The notes under the pieces were generated by a model. The model ran no database searches, was not told where the DNA came from, and worked only from the letters and a program-made list of their open reading frames with translations. Positions 38,517 to 50,673 of a DNA stretch of 64,000 bases are shown here, piece after piece; the stretch's first letter is position 1, and every line of letters starts with the position of its first letter. Source of the stretch: Sebastes aleutianus (taxonomy: Eukaryota; Chordata; Actinopteri; Perciformes; Sebastidae). The DNA is taken from the NCBI GenBank assembly GCA_916700875.1, contig CAKAKS010000062.1:16099460-16163459 (forward strand), read 5' to 3'. The translations under genes were made by a program, and so were the position numbers.

Positions 38517-39280
38517 TCATTTCTTGATGTCAGTCAGGATGATGTTGGCTGTGACGAACATGAGGCAGGAGGCGGCCCACAACAAAACAAACCACACCCA
38601 GCAGGCGTGGCGGAAGGGAGACCGGTGCTTGTTGATGGCATCCCTGCCCACCACGGGCTCCAGATGGCGTCGACCGTAGTACACAAGGCAGGCTGGGATA
38701 ATGTACTGGATGCAAGTGCCAGCATAGGCTCCTGTAATGCCCACTAGGGACTCCAAGTTGTTGGTGCAGAAGGCCACCACGATTGGGGGCACCAGGGTAA
38801 TGAGGGGAAACACAACACGGTCCACCACCCAGGGGTAGGTGCCTCCGTCCCGGTAGAATAGGGTCTTCCAGTTGTTGCGAAGAGTCACGGCAATGATGGG
38901 GAAGTTGGTGCTGATGGTGAAAACTGGGAAGAGGCCCAGGAAGTAGCGCAGGAACGGAATATTTAACACGTTGCAGTTGTCGGTGAAGTTCAGGGTGTAC
39001 ATGTCGTGCAGCCGTGAGCTGTCAAAGCAGAAGATCGCGGTGAATGAGAGCAGGACGTAGAAGCCCAAGATCAGGATGTAGTCCGCCAACACCAGGGTGC
39101 CCACACGCTTCTTGTCAGAGATGGGCGTCACCAGGGAGGGCAGGGAATGTTGACACATGAAGGAGTAGACGCACACCCCAAACAGGTTGGGCACCCCAGA
39201 GAGGGAGGCGACTGGTGGGTGGCCCTCGCCGGTGTCTTTACCAATGTGGATAAGAGCCAAGATGATCATCATGCTGAACG
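38517..39280 (-). CDS. tmem104: tmem104, terminal coding exon (C-terminal half)
   Basis: This exon encodes the last 254 residues of transmembrane protein 104, a multi-pass membrane protein related to the AAAP/SLC36-SLC38 amino-acid transporters. Its substrate is not established as far as I know. The match to vertebrate TMEM104 is near-identical in blocks such as NLFGVCVYSFMCQHSLPSL, FPVFTISTNFPIIAVTLRNN, YPWVVDRVVFP, ESLVGITGAYAGT and NKHRSPFRH. Six to seven hydrophobic segments are visible: around MMIILALI at the exon start, NLFGVCVYSF, ILILGFYVLLSFTAIF, FLGLFPVFTIST, RVVFPLITLVPPIVVAF, TCIQYIIPACLVYY, and WFVLLWAASCLMFVTANII near the C-terminus. The protein ends in a short DIKK tail before TGA at 38519-38517. 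The acceptor reads ctttccacag at 39290-39281, and the first two bases (CG) complete an Ala codon begun in the upstream exon. The frame is intact with no stop or frameshift. Identity is firm; transport activity is inference from the family. Confidence 0.95.
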
Positions 39281-40184
39281 CTGTGGAAAGAACAGAGGAG
39301 ATGTAATTAAGAACAACCTAGGGATGTCACGATACCAGAATTTTAGAAGTCTGGGTCAGCTTGGAGCCAGACCCTGAAATGATCCTTTTATTTAGCCCCT
39401 CCTTCATCCAACCACCTTTGTTCCTCTCCCCCTCAACTCATTCCAAAATGTCCTCTTCACTATTCTACCACTGTAAAGGAAATAAATACACCCTTGAAGT
39501 ATGTCCATTTCTCTACATTTCATTCATCTAAAAGAGATCACTTTTGACAAGGTGGAATTGTTTACGTTGTAGTGTCCTTGTACAATACATACTGTAGTTT
39601 ATAAACCCTCCATCTTGAACAATTTTATAACATTCATAACGTCAAAGTTATTATGATAACTTACAATTGGGTGACTGGAGAGAATAAACACGTCATATTA
39701 CTCCTTTGTACATCATCTGACACTGGCCAAACAACCTTAAACAACTGTCAGTTTGTGTCTATAAAGCAATCTCCATTTTCCACCACAGTCTGCCGATCTT
39801 TTCCGTCAATCAAGCAGATTTACCACTAAACTGGAAAAGGTAGCGCCAGTTGTACAGCTGTTTTCATAAATCTCTGCTGTTTAGGATATAAAATCTGACT
39901 GTTGATGTACCAATTGTTCTCACTCTAACTACTACTTTGACTTAAATCCAGGTCAAAATTAGTGTTGTAAACAGCATTTAATTGAATCTTTAGCATTCGT
40001 CATTATCCACCTTTCATTTACAGCATCCTGAACTTCTTTATACTGGTTTACATCATTTCTTATTTCTTTGATTTTAAGCGCTTTATCTTTATGATTTCTT
40101 GTAAAATGGTTTCTATCCTTAAAAAGCATTTCAGATTGCCTTAATGCTTGAAATGTGCTATAGAAGTACATTTTCAAATATCCC

Positions 40185-40487
40185 AATATTTTTGACTAAT
40201 TACCTTGATATTGCGATGATATTGTAGAGTTGACTATTGGTGCTTTCACAAAATATTTAAACAATGAGATTGATAAATAATCATCAGTAATGTTGATACA
40301 ATGAATAAGTGGTAAAGACAAATAATAGAACAGTAAGTTCATCATATTACTGTACTGCAGCATTTAAAACCAGGAAAAGACAACACTTATGCCATATTAC
40401 AATATTATGATATCCAAAACCTAAGACGATATCTAGTCTTAGTGTATACAGTATCACAATATCGATATAATACTGATGTATTGCCCC
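40185..40487 (-). repeat. Dispersed repeat with 'gatatcg' ends
   Basis: It contains attggtgctttcacaaaata, ccaggaaaagacaacactta, tgccatattacaatattatg and tcacaatatcgatataatac. In reverse complement this is a common fish repeat starting 'ggggcaatacatcag'. Confidence 0.6.
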
Positions 40488-40490
40488 ATC

Positions 40491-40957
40491 CTGTTCTCAT
40501 TCCCAGGGCGTCAAATACTGACGCTCTGTCACGGCCGTCGGCGTTAGATACCAACGCACAATGCACCCTTTAGCGTCGGTATGAGACGCACCAAGTTGTC
40601 CATTAATTACAAAGTAAACTCATCTGCATCAATATTAAATGCTCAGGAAAAATGTGCTGGGGGTGTGGTGACGTACATTTAAGAGCGAAAAGTCACACAC
40701 ACACAGAGGGGAGGTAGATGGGTCCAACAAACACAGAGCTTTCATACAGGAGACCGCTGTTTGTGTCCCGTGCGTCACGTTACAATCAGCTGTTCGTTCG
40801 TGTCCCGTGTTCACAACGTTCAGTGTCATTTTCAGTGAACAAACGTCGTTTTAAGCCCAACCATGTTGTTTTTTTCCTAAACCTAACTGTAGTGGTTTTA
40901 TTGCCTGAATCTAAGCAGGTGTTTTTGTTTACTTCACAACATTAAGCACATCTATTG
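40491..40957 (+). mobile_element. MITE with GTTCTCATTCC end, right end lost
   Basis: It begins ctgttctcattcccagggcg and runs through gggtccaacaaacacagagc and the cctaaacctaactgtagtgg block. It stops after aacattaagcacat without the expected gagaac terminus. Confidence 0.6.
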
Positions 40958-41825
40958 CTTTAAAAAGGGAAAGTAATACACCACATGTGAATAAAGTTCA
41001 TTCTCTCAGTGTGGAAGTGCCTTCCAGCTGTTTGTCCCAGAACCATCAGGCGTAAAAACCAACTAGGGAACATTTCATGGCCCGGCATAAAGTCACTGGA
41101 GCCAGGTGAAGATAGAGAAGCACCTCCTGCTGCTCACATCGCATCTCCAATTGATTTCTGGAGGTGCCTCTCTGGCAACTGGCATGAGCGAAGCTAAAGG
41201 AGACCTCTGAGCGTGGCATGCAGTCCTGTTACAGGCTGACAGTCATGTGACACAGTACGCCACCTCACCTCCACACACACACTCAATCAGTCCGTGACAC
41301 CAAGAGTTAGTCATAGCCCTGCGATGGCCGTGAGCCAGCTCCTTAACTTTCATCACCAAGCTGTCCTTTAAACACAGGGTGACATTTAGGCGGTACCTCT
41401 CGGACCATAATTTGTCACACATATGCAGAAAATGAGTCTATAGCATAGGCTTCCATACACTCGGAGAGACTGGGTGTGATAAACGAAAGAGAGAGAGAGA
41501 GATCCCTGCTGCCTTTGATGGAAATATTCAAGAGGGCAAATACAGCATGTCCTAGAATAGTGTTGTTTCTGTTTCCAGCACAGGTTGCAGTGTCTAAACA
41601 GGGTGGAGGGGAGGTGTGTGCAAGGTGGGAACTTAACGTTTCAAACAAGCTCTATTAATCAGCTACTGTGTGCTCCTGCAGCGACACTTTAATGTATGTC
41701 AGGAGGATAAAATTCATTCCAATTATCAGAGACGGACTGTACAAAGCGAAGGAGAAACCATCAGCGTGGAGGTTAGTGTTTGCAAAACAGCAAGAGTGGG
41801 AAAGTCTGTGGGAGATAAAATATTT

Positions 41826-42215
41826 AATTGCAATTAATGCATGATCACACATTTAATATACGTATGAATATGAAAATCTGCTCAAATCATAACATGGCAA
41901 ACTCAAGCCCAACAGGCAACGACGGCTGTCAGTGTGTCAGTGTGCTCACTTGAGTATGTCTTGCCCAAAACTGCATGTGATTATCATAAAGTGGGCATGT
42001 CTGTAAAGGGGAGATTCGTGGGTACCCATAGAACACATTTTCATTCACATATCTTGAGGTCAGAGGTCAAGGGACCCCTTTGAAAATGGCCATGACAGTT
42101 TTTCCTCGCCACAATTTAGCGCAAGTTATTTAGCCTTCTTTACAACAAGCTAGTATGACACGGTTGGTATCAATGGATTCCTTAGGTTTTCTAGTTTCAT
42201 ATGATACCAGCACCA
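41826..42215 (+). repeat. Dispersed repeat, third copy of the 19.6-kb family
   Basis: This copy retains the left part, with attgcaattaatgcatgatc, cttgcccaaaactgcatgtg and gggtacccatagaacacatt. It then has the shared agggacccctttgaaaatgg and ggtatcaatggattcctta. Confidence 0.6.
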
Positions 42216-42892
42216 GTGACGATGCAGAAAATTATGGGACAGAATGCGGGTTTGGTGTTAGATGTTGACTTCTGTTGTTTGCCAAACAAAAGAGGACAAA
42301 GAAGAAGATATTTAGAAATTCGTTTTACCATTATTTTGGTGTTTTACAAGTTGTAAGGGAGAAGGAGGTGAAGCCAAACCAGATTTAATTCATCGAAAAA
42401 GGAAGACGGGATGGAGATGCAAAATGAAAATAAATTATGCAGGTCGTGAACTTCCTTCATTGTTTTTTTATGGGACATAAACCTAGGAGAGGAGATCTGG
42501 GGGCCACTGAAAGAGGAAGCATCACCAACTGCAACAGAGAAATACTGTATGTCCTGAGTTTGAACAGTACACAGCTACATTCCTCAGCCTTGTTTCACAC
42601 TTTCCATACACTTATATCAGAGTAGATGTATGCATTCACACATCAGTGGCCAAAGTCTGTAAACCCTGTTGCACAAGTGTTCGATATTTAATGCATCTTT
42701 GGCTAACAGCCAATGTAATCTCCGGCTCCAGGGGAAAGCTCTACAGACCTCCCCACTCTGACCTTAACCCTCTTTATACAGAGGGGTCAAATGGCTGGGC
42801 AACAGACCAACCTTCAAGGACACAGATCACAGATGTAGTGCTGCAAATAACGATTATCGGACAATTATTTTCTTCATTTATTAATTCTTAAG

Positions 42893-43557
42893 TAGTGCTG
42901 TACCAAAGGTATTTTTTTTTTTTTTTTTTACATTCAAAGCTTCTATTGAGGTTTTCGAATGTGGCTTTGATATTCATGGTATTCATATTTCATGACGTCA
43001 TCACTTTAAAAAAAAATAATTAAATCCTCAATTTGAATAAAGTGATTCATCGGATTAAATGAGTTTTTTTAAAAATCCACTTTCTTTGATGAATGTATGT
43101 ATGTAATTCATCAGTGCGTTCGTCCCTTTGTGTGCGGCGAGCGGGAGAGCAATCAGTTTTTTGACTGCAGTGAAAAATGTTGTTTTTGAATAGCTGAACG
43201 TCAACAATTATGGATGGAAGCAGACTATTTCGTTAGATAAAAACATGATTGAAATGATTACATCCATCTTTTTTTTCCAATACATTTTGACTTTACAACG
43301 CTCTGGAGTAATTGGAAATGTTTAGATCACAGAGTCAGAATCAATCCTACACAGCCGTCACTGGAATCTAATTCTACAAATGTACTATTAGTGTGATACT
43401 AATACTATTGGTGTAACCTGATCTTTATGTGCTACTGTGCAGAAATACCGACTTTAAACACAATGAACAGACATGCAAAAAAAAAAAAAAAAATATTAAT
43501 TTAGAATTTGAATGTCAAAATTATGAATGAAGCTTCCAACTATTCGGTACAGCCATA
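42893..43557. mobile_element. Inserted hAT-like MITE, TAGTGCTGTACC ends
   Basis: The left terminus is TAGTGCTGTACC and the right is GGTACAGCCATA. Subterminal caaagcttc (left) and gaagcttcc (right) also pair. Flanking 8-mers ttcttaag and ttgtttag agree at six positions, a worn hAT-type duplication. The interior has a T-run near 42911 and an A-run near 43477 and no reading frame. Confidence 0.65.
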
Positions 43558-43752
43558 TTGTTTAGTCTATAAAATGTAAAAAAATAAAAAATAAATAGAA
43601 AAAAAATGCCATTTACAACTTCTCTAAGCTCACAATGATGTAGTTTGCTTTCTTCCTTCCGTCCAAAACCTAAAGATATTAATTTTACTGTCAAATATGA
43701 CGAAGAAAAGCGGCAAATTCTCACATTTGAGAAACTGAAATCAGAAAATAAT

Positions 43753-44303
43753 CAGTTCTCATTTCCAGGGCATCAAATACCAACGCTTCGTCACGGCCCT
43801 CGGCGTGTGATGGTCACGCACAAGACAACCTTTTGCGTCTGCATGAATTGCACCGGGCATTCATTGACTACACTATAAACCCCAACCGCGTCAATGTTAA
43901 ATGCTCAGAGAAAGTGGTCAGGGAGTGTGGTGATGTAGTTTAAAGAGTGAAAAATAACACATAAGGAGGGGAGAGTGGGTCCAACAAACAAAGGGCTTTC
44001 ACCCAGGAGAGTGCTGCTCGTGTCCCGTGTGAAAACAAATACGTTAAGTTTCACTTTCACTTTACAAACGTAGTCATTTTAAGCCAAACCATGATGTGTT
44101 TTCCTAAACATAACTAAGTGGCATTGTTGCCAAAACCTAATAAGCAAGTTTTATTGTTTGAATTCACAACGTTAACCATGTATTTACTGCAACCATGGTG
44201 GAACGTCATAGTTATGTGGTGCTGGGCTACCCAGTGCGTTAAAAAGAGACGCCAAGGGGCCCTAACAAAGCGTCAGTATGTGACGAGTTGAGATGAGAAC
44301 CTG
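43753..44303 (+). mobile_element. Inserted MITE with GTTCTCAT ends
   Basis: The ends are cagttctcatttccagggca and gagttgagatgagaacctg. The interior repeats the gggtccaacaaacaaagggc and cctaaacataactaagtggc blocks of the 25.4- and 40.5-kb copies. It splits the older element around it. Confidence 0.65.
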
Positions 44304-47043
44304 TTGGAATATTTGGCTTGTTTTGTTTCTTGAAAAAATGACTGAAATGATGAATCTATTATGAAAATAGTCTAATTGTTGCAGCCCTACAAAGATGTGT
44401 GAGAAAATTCACACAACATATTATTATATCTATTCAAGGCCATAAAACAGTCTCCAATTGTCTGCTATGTTTCTGCATTACTCTCCACCTCTCTCTCCCA
44501 AAAAAAGTCTTTAATGTGTAAAAGAGCCATCACTACCACCCATCTGTTTGCTCCCTTTCCTCCCTCAGTCTTCTTTCTCCTTCAAACTCTCGTCTTCTTC
44601 CCACCTTTGTGTCTATAAGAAGCAACGTGTGAACCTCCGAGCACAGCCACCTGTCTGTACACGAGGGAGGAACAGGGAGAACGGGAGCTTGTCTCCTCTC
44701 TGACACCAACACTTTCCGGCTGCACAGGAAGGAAACAAGCATGGGGCTTTTAATTAAGAGTGCCTCGGGGTGGTTGGGCACTACATTACCTTAAGCACCT
44801 TTTTGCAAGTTCAGCCAAGATTAAGATGCGGCAAGAGAGCCTGTGAGATAGGACAGCAGGGCTGGTCATACTGGTAAGCTCCCAGTTAAATGTAAATGAA
44901 GGTTAATTAGTAGATAATATTCAGAATCACTCCAAATTGCAAAAATCTAAAAGCATAACATTTCTTTTTTTTTCTGCCCACACTTCACAAGGGTTTATGC
45001 TGATTAGAGGCAGAGGACTCATTTATCTTACTTAAGACACAGGAAGTAACCCCTTACTTTTCAAAGAAATTGAAAGTCAATCAGATGGTAGAGAGGAACA
45101 GAGCCACTAGGATGAAGCTTTTCATAATGTGCTCATTTGTCACCGACTCTGAGCTGCATCATGCTACACGAGGTGAGCAAATCACGTCCGCCCGTGACAA
45201 TTTTAATCGCACTCATTGCACCTGTAGCTATGAATCTCAATGTTGAAGCAATATCACGCCATGAAATAAGAGCATATTAGCTTTGATCACCTTCACTGCT
45301 TTGACGGACCAAGGAAAAAGAGGCTGGTGCTTTACTTACATAGTAAATTCAGTGAATCACTGAATTGATGTTAATGCATTATTCAGTGACTATCAAATTG
45401 AAACCAGTAACACGTACAAATGAAAAATACATCAGCCTGACTTTCTGTTTTAATCTAAACTTGTCATCTCTTCTTTACAGCCATTATTGCCTGTGCCTTA
45501 CTTTATGGTCTTATCATGTATTGACAAAATGAAAAAGCCCCTTTTAAAAGATGGCATTGACTCCCTGATGAAGTCACACATTTCTATGTCACCAACTACA
45601 AGCCAGCGGCGACATGCATCTCACCAAAGACGTTCCAATGGGATGAGTCATTCACCTCTGCAGATATCTGTCAGGATATGGTGATTACATGTACTTTCAA
45701 ATTGACATTTCTGGGCCCCGCCAACACTCTCCCGTACACTTGACACGCCACAACAAGAACTGAGCAAATTGAGCAGGTGTCAAACAGCCACATATCACGT
45801 CCACGTAACTAGTGCCCGTCCATCTTGCGGCCTAGTGATTTATATTACCAGGATGGGGATGGCAATGACCTTGTGGAAAAACGCTTCGACTAAACAACCC
45901 TTGAGAGGCTGCTCTCACAGCTGTATTCTCACCGGTGGCAAACATTGCTGTTGGCTGGAAGACACACTCAATGCTCCGAGGAGTCATTGGCTGCGTGTGG
46001 AGAAGGACTCTTCACAGGCTATCTCAGAAGAGATGGGATTCCTGGACTCAATTAATGAGGAGAAAATTGTAGAAGGTGAGAGGTGATCAATCTCGTGTGC
46101 GACGGAGCAAGAGAAAGCTGCAGGCTGGGGGGGGGGTCTCGCTCCTCGGAGAGAACGACTCGGACACTTAAACGCAATTCATTGATGATAGTGAGAAGGT
46201 CAAGGACTGCTCTGCTGTGCTTTAATGTTAGAGAGGAGTGCCTCTGTTGTGACAGCATTTTAAACACTACCGAAACGTTGGGTTCTGGTACTACTGCACT
46301 ACTGTTTTCTCTTCCTGTTTGCCAATTTAAACATCTCCCCCTCTAGTGGTTTTAGAGCACAGCAATCATCCCATCATTAATTAAGATAGACACTCCTTGA
46401 GCGCTCTTGGATAACCTCTTAGCTAATTGGTAGCCCTGGCTCTTTGCCGAGTTCTCGCCAGGAGTTCTCGCTGTGGTAGAGCTCGATCACTTGAAACCCT
46501 TCAGGACCGGAGCTAGCGGGCTGCTGCTGCTGTGTTTGGTGGGTGACTGGGTGATAAGTGGCTGCCTTGCCTCGTCACAACTTGTGTGATCTCAGATAGG
46601 ACTATCAGCAAACACAGCACAGAGCGGCACAGCAGTTGGCCTTCTGTTTAGCACTCCATACCGCAGCTGAGGTTCACAGGGATGAGCCAGCCAAACTCCA
46701 TGACACTATCTAACAGCTTCATGAAAACACCAATTAGTCCACTCACTCAGCCGCAGCGCTGACAATCAGTACATTATCCACAGATAAGAAGTTTCTCTAT
46801 AAAATGCAAGAAAAATGAACTATTCAGAGAATTTATTTAGTTAAAAAAAAAAGGTCAGATCATCTGCTTGTGATCCGTGTGGTTGGTAGAAAGGTTTTTA
46901 TTTTTTTTAATTGATTTTAATATCATAATAAAAATATACAGAATTAGTTTAACTTTATAACAATGTCTTATTCCAGGGTAAATTCTAAAATATCTAGTGC
47001 TGGAAAGATGGAAAAAGAATATTTGATTCATTGTTAACCATTT

Positions 47044-47195
47044 ATAGAGCTACAACGATTAATTGATGAGTTGTCAACTATTAAATTAATCTGCAAGTAT
47101 TTTGATAATTGATTTATTGGTTTGAGTAATCTTTTAAGAAAAAAAGTAAAAATTCTCTGATTCCAGCTTCTTAAATGTGAATATTTCACAAGAGC
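47044..47195 (+). repeat. Partial copy of the 'gctgcaacgattaat' hAT-like family
   Basis: It begins tagagctacaacgattaatt, then has gataattgatttattggttt and ttccagcttcttaaatgtga, the plus-orientation equivalent of the broken element at 42836-44389. Confidence 0.6.
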
Positions 47196-50071
47196 GAGCA
47201 ACAGGACGCTTACTTTCGTTGACTTAACGGCCACAGGTGTCGCTGTTAACGAGCAATTTCTGATTCTTACAAACAGTCCCTTTAATTTAGAAACATATTT
47301 GAAAAAATCAAACGTAATCCAGGAGAACATACATTCCCTGGAAAGAGTTGACAATGTTGTTTCGTTGTATGGGAACGTAATCTTTAGGAGACAGGGCTGG
47401 TGTTGATAGGGTAAAATGTATAAATGAGCATTTAACTGTAACATTTACATATAGCATTTATTTCATTGAAAGGTAATAACTGTTAGGGAGTGAAGCAATA
47501 ATACAGTATATAGAAGGAGAGACCAACTGTACATGGAAATATTACGAATTATAGGACACATTTTGTCTCCGTCTGCACAGATTTAAAGCCAAGTTAGAGG
47601 CCCACAGGTTCAGGGTTTTAAGCAACAGAAAACAAGTATGAACAAATGTCTTCTTTTAAACAAATGGCTGAAGGTGCAGCTTTAATTCCTCCCCCTTCAA
47701 ACCACTCTTGCCTCGGAATGAATACTCCTCTGAGGTAAACAAGGCACTGAGGTCACTGACCATAATTAAAAGCTTAGTCACTGGGTATAGATCGAATTGA
47801 TCATGTTCTCCAACTAAAGCAGACATCCAGCAAATGTTCCCCTAATCACCCTGGAACTCATCTCTGCAGGAAGTCAAACTTCTCATTACGCAGAGAGACA
47901 TCAATACTAAGCAGCGATGGAGGACTAAAGAAAAAAAAAAAAACACAAAAAACTGGAAGTCAGACGAGAGAAAGTGGCCGTGATCATGTTGCTATTTCAA
48001 AAAGATGCTTTTTTTAGTCCTTGGCTGACAACAGAAGTGTCATATAAAGACAGAAAATGGATGATGTTTTCCCAATCTGAGGGTTCTTCCCTCTTAAATG
48101 TAATTTTTCAGGACCCCTGAACTGTGGTTCTGCTGTACGGTTCATTAAGACCTGCTCATATTTCACTGTTCCCCTGTGAGCTGCAAGCTTCTGGACAAAC
48201 TGAACTTTCCACTCAACCAGCCCCATGACTCCCCCTGACCTTCAAAAACAATATCTGCCTCCCTCACCCATTTAAAATAGCACTGGGCAGCTGTGAATAT
48301 CCCTGCGGGCAGTTTCTTAGCTGCTGTTGTAGTAAACTAAGAGCATGAGATGGATGGCGAGTCCCATGGATCACTGAAGCAACGACTCTTTAACTTAGTT
48401 ATTTTTTTTCTTGGTGCAGAGGAGGAAAATGGAGCCGTTTACTACACTTCACATAAATATTCAGTTCATCACAGTCAGGTAGGTTACTTTGAAGCTGCAA
48501 TGACGCACATTTATTACACCATTAGCTTTTTTGTGTGTTCTCACATATAATTTTATATGGGAAATAAACATTACCTTTCAGATTATTTTTATAATAGTGT
48601 TATTTTTAGTGCCTATATAAACTATAAATACCTCCTGGAAGTTTTATTGTTTTACATAACTGAATCAAAAGGGATTTAATGTGGATTTTTTGAAACTGAT
48701 CAAAAGAAAAAGACCTTTTAACAACAAAAAAGTGTCAAAAAAGCCACATTAAATCTACTTTGATTCAACATTGTAGGACAATGACAGAGTTAAACTTTTT
48801 TCATAAATATAGGCGCAACCCGGTCTGCACAATGTGATTGGTTGATGCCTTTATTTTGCGGTGTGAAAGCTCAGAAAAATAGACTTTGTTCAGAAAAAAA
48901 AATGACATTGCTTTTTCGCTGCGTAATATTCGTAATCTGTGTGAAAGTATTTGTGACAAAACAACAATTTATTGATGTGTAAATTAATCGCAAGTTGTCT
49001 GTGTGTAAAGGCCTTTACTATAGAAAAGATGCTTTAAAAGAGAAATCAAGGAGAATGTTAACTAAACCAGTGGTATGATTATTTCATCACGGAATAACAG
49101 ATACAAATCTTTAGCTTTCCTGTTAAATAAATGTGACAGCTGCTCATGGGAACCACAGATCTATAAGGCACTGTCTAATATAGACGGTATACGCCTCCGA
49201 AACTCCAAACAGCTCTCCATGCATCCCAGGAGAGACGGACCCAAGTGATTAATACTCGTTTACTGAGTGAGGATGGCTGTTAACTTATTCCCTTCCCCTC
49301 ATACCACTCAATATCAATTAGAGAAGCTCTCTGCTCCTGTCAGTGTTGAGGAGGTGGTCCTCTGGAGAGCTGATATGTAACGATCCCTCCTGCTTTCAGT
49401 GGGCAGGAGGCTGACTGCAACAGGTTGCAACAGCGTTTACTTTTTCATACATTTATCGACATAATGTGAAAGGAAGGTGTTGTTTGGGGTTAAGTTTTCA
49501 TATATGGGGTTTATTTTTCAGTGCATTTTTGTGCTGTTACAGGTATAATGCATTTGAAATATACTGTGGCCAATAACTACCCGTACAATTAAAGGAGTGC
49601 AATAACAGACTGGAAACATCAACAGCACTACTGTCAAAGATCACACTGAAGCAGTGTTACATTTGTTTAAATTCACAAATGTCACTCGCAAATAATGCTT
49701 CATCAAAAAGGTTAATGTGCTTCAGTGAGTAATGATGTACAGTGTGTTATATGCAGCTCCATGCATCCATTATTACACAGGGCCGAAAAGATATAGACGT
49801 AAAGGTTAACAAGCTCTCGAAATTTCAAAAGGAATGAATGATGACTGGTTGGAGTGGATGGTGTTGGAGTGTTTCGGTATATCAGGTCCACATACATATA
49901 GAAGGAAGAATATGTGAAAGGCGGCTTGTGCGAGGAAAAATAAATGATTCTCTTTATTTATTAATTCATTTTATTAATGTATTTTTTAAGTCATTTTTTA
50001 TGCCTTTATTACAAACAGGGTTTAAGATGAGATTTCTCCACCCCTTGTTTCCTAACATATCTCCACTAAGC

Positions 50072-50673
50072 CAGCGGTTCCCAACCTTTTACCTTAAAGG
50101 GGTCCCCCTTTTCTACCATTGAGTAAACTGACGACCCCTGACTAACTGACAATACATGGATATTTCATATTATATTCAATGCATAACAATAACCGTACAG
50201 AACAACTGATAAACTGTACAATTAACCCAAATAGTGAACCCAATAAGTGCAGGAAGTGTGTGTAAAATGAGCGATTTGGATGCATTTTGAGCACATTATT
50301 TCCTGTGATTATTGCATCAAAGATGAGTTTTCCTTTTATTTTTAGGAACTATTAATACAAATCTGTCTGTATTATGGTTTTTTTTGGTTGTTTTTTTAAC
50401 AATCATACATAGTTAATAGGCTTCTTTTTTGGCATTGCTCTATTAGCTCTTTGAGTGCTTTAACTGCATACTTTTCTTATATTTAAGTACATCTTAAATA
50501 ATAACCCAAACATTAAAAATAACAATTTCATTAAGTTTTCTTCACATAAATTAATTAAATGACAACCGGCAGGCCAACCGCATATAAAGATCTAAAAAAA
50601 TTGATTGATGATTTACACCCCTTAAAATCAAGAATGCCTTGCGACCCCCCGTGAAGCTTTGGCGACCCATCAG
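50072..50673 (+). mobile_element. hAT-type repeat, right terminus lost
   Basis: It starts cagcggttcccaacctttta and, near the far end, has tgcgaccccccgtgaagctt and tggcgacccatcag. These are the two subterminal phrases of a common fish repeat. The expected final ggttgggaacc is missing. The interior is non-coding and AT-rich. Confidence 0.55.

Larger units (their letters stand above)
42836..44389 (-). mobile_element. hAT-like element interrupted by two younger insertions
   Basis: The ends are TAGTGCTGCAA (42836) and TTGCAGCCCTA (to 44389). The flanks are cacagatg (42828-42835) and caaagatg (44390-44397), an 8-bp target duplication with one mismatch. The host sequence is split into three pieces: 42836-42892, 43558-43752 (gtttagtctataaaatgtaa ... 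tcacatttgagaaactgaaa) and 44304-44389 (ggaatatttggcttgttttg ...). It is non-coding. A second copy of the family, in the other orientation, is at 47044-47195. Confidence 0.75.

Noticed and set aside
38334..38747. A 137-codon plus-strand frame and two shorter minus-strand frames over the tmem104 terminal exon
   Set aside because: They overlap a clear conserved exon in another frame and have no similarity of their own; they are shadows.
47034..47444. 136-codon minus-strand frame
   Set aside because: It runs through a hAT-like repeat copy and its flank, and shows no protein family features.
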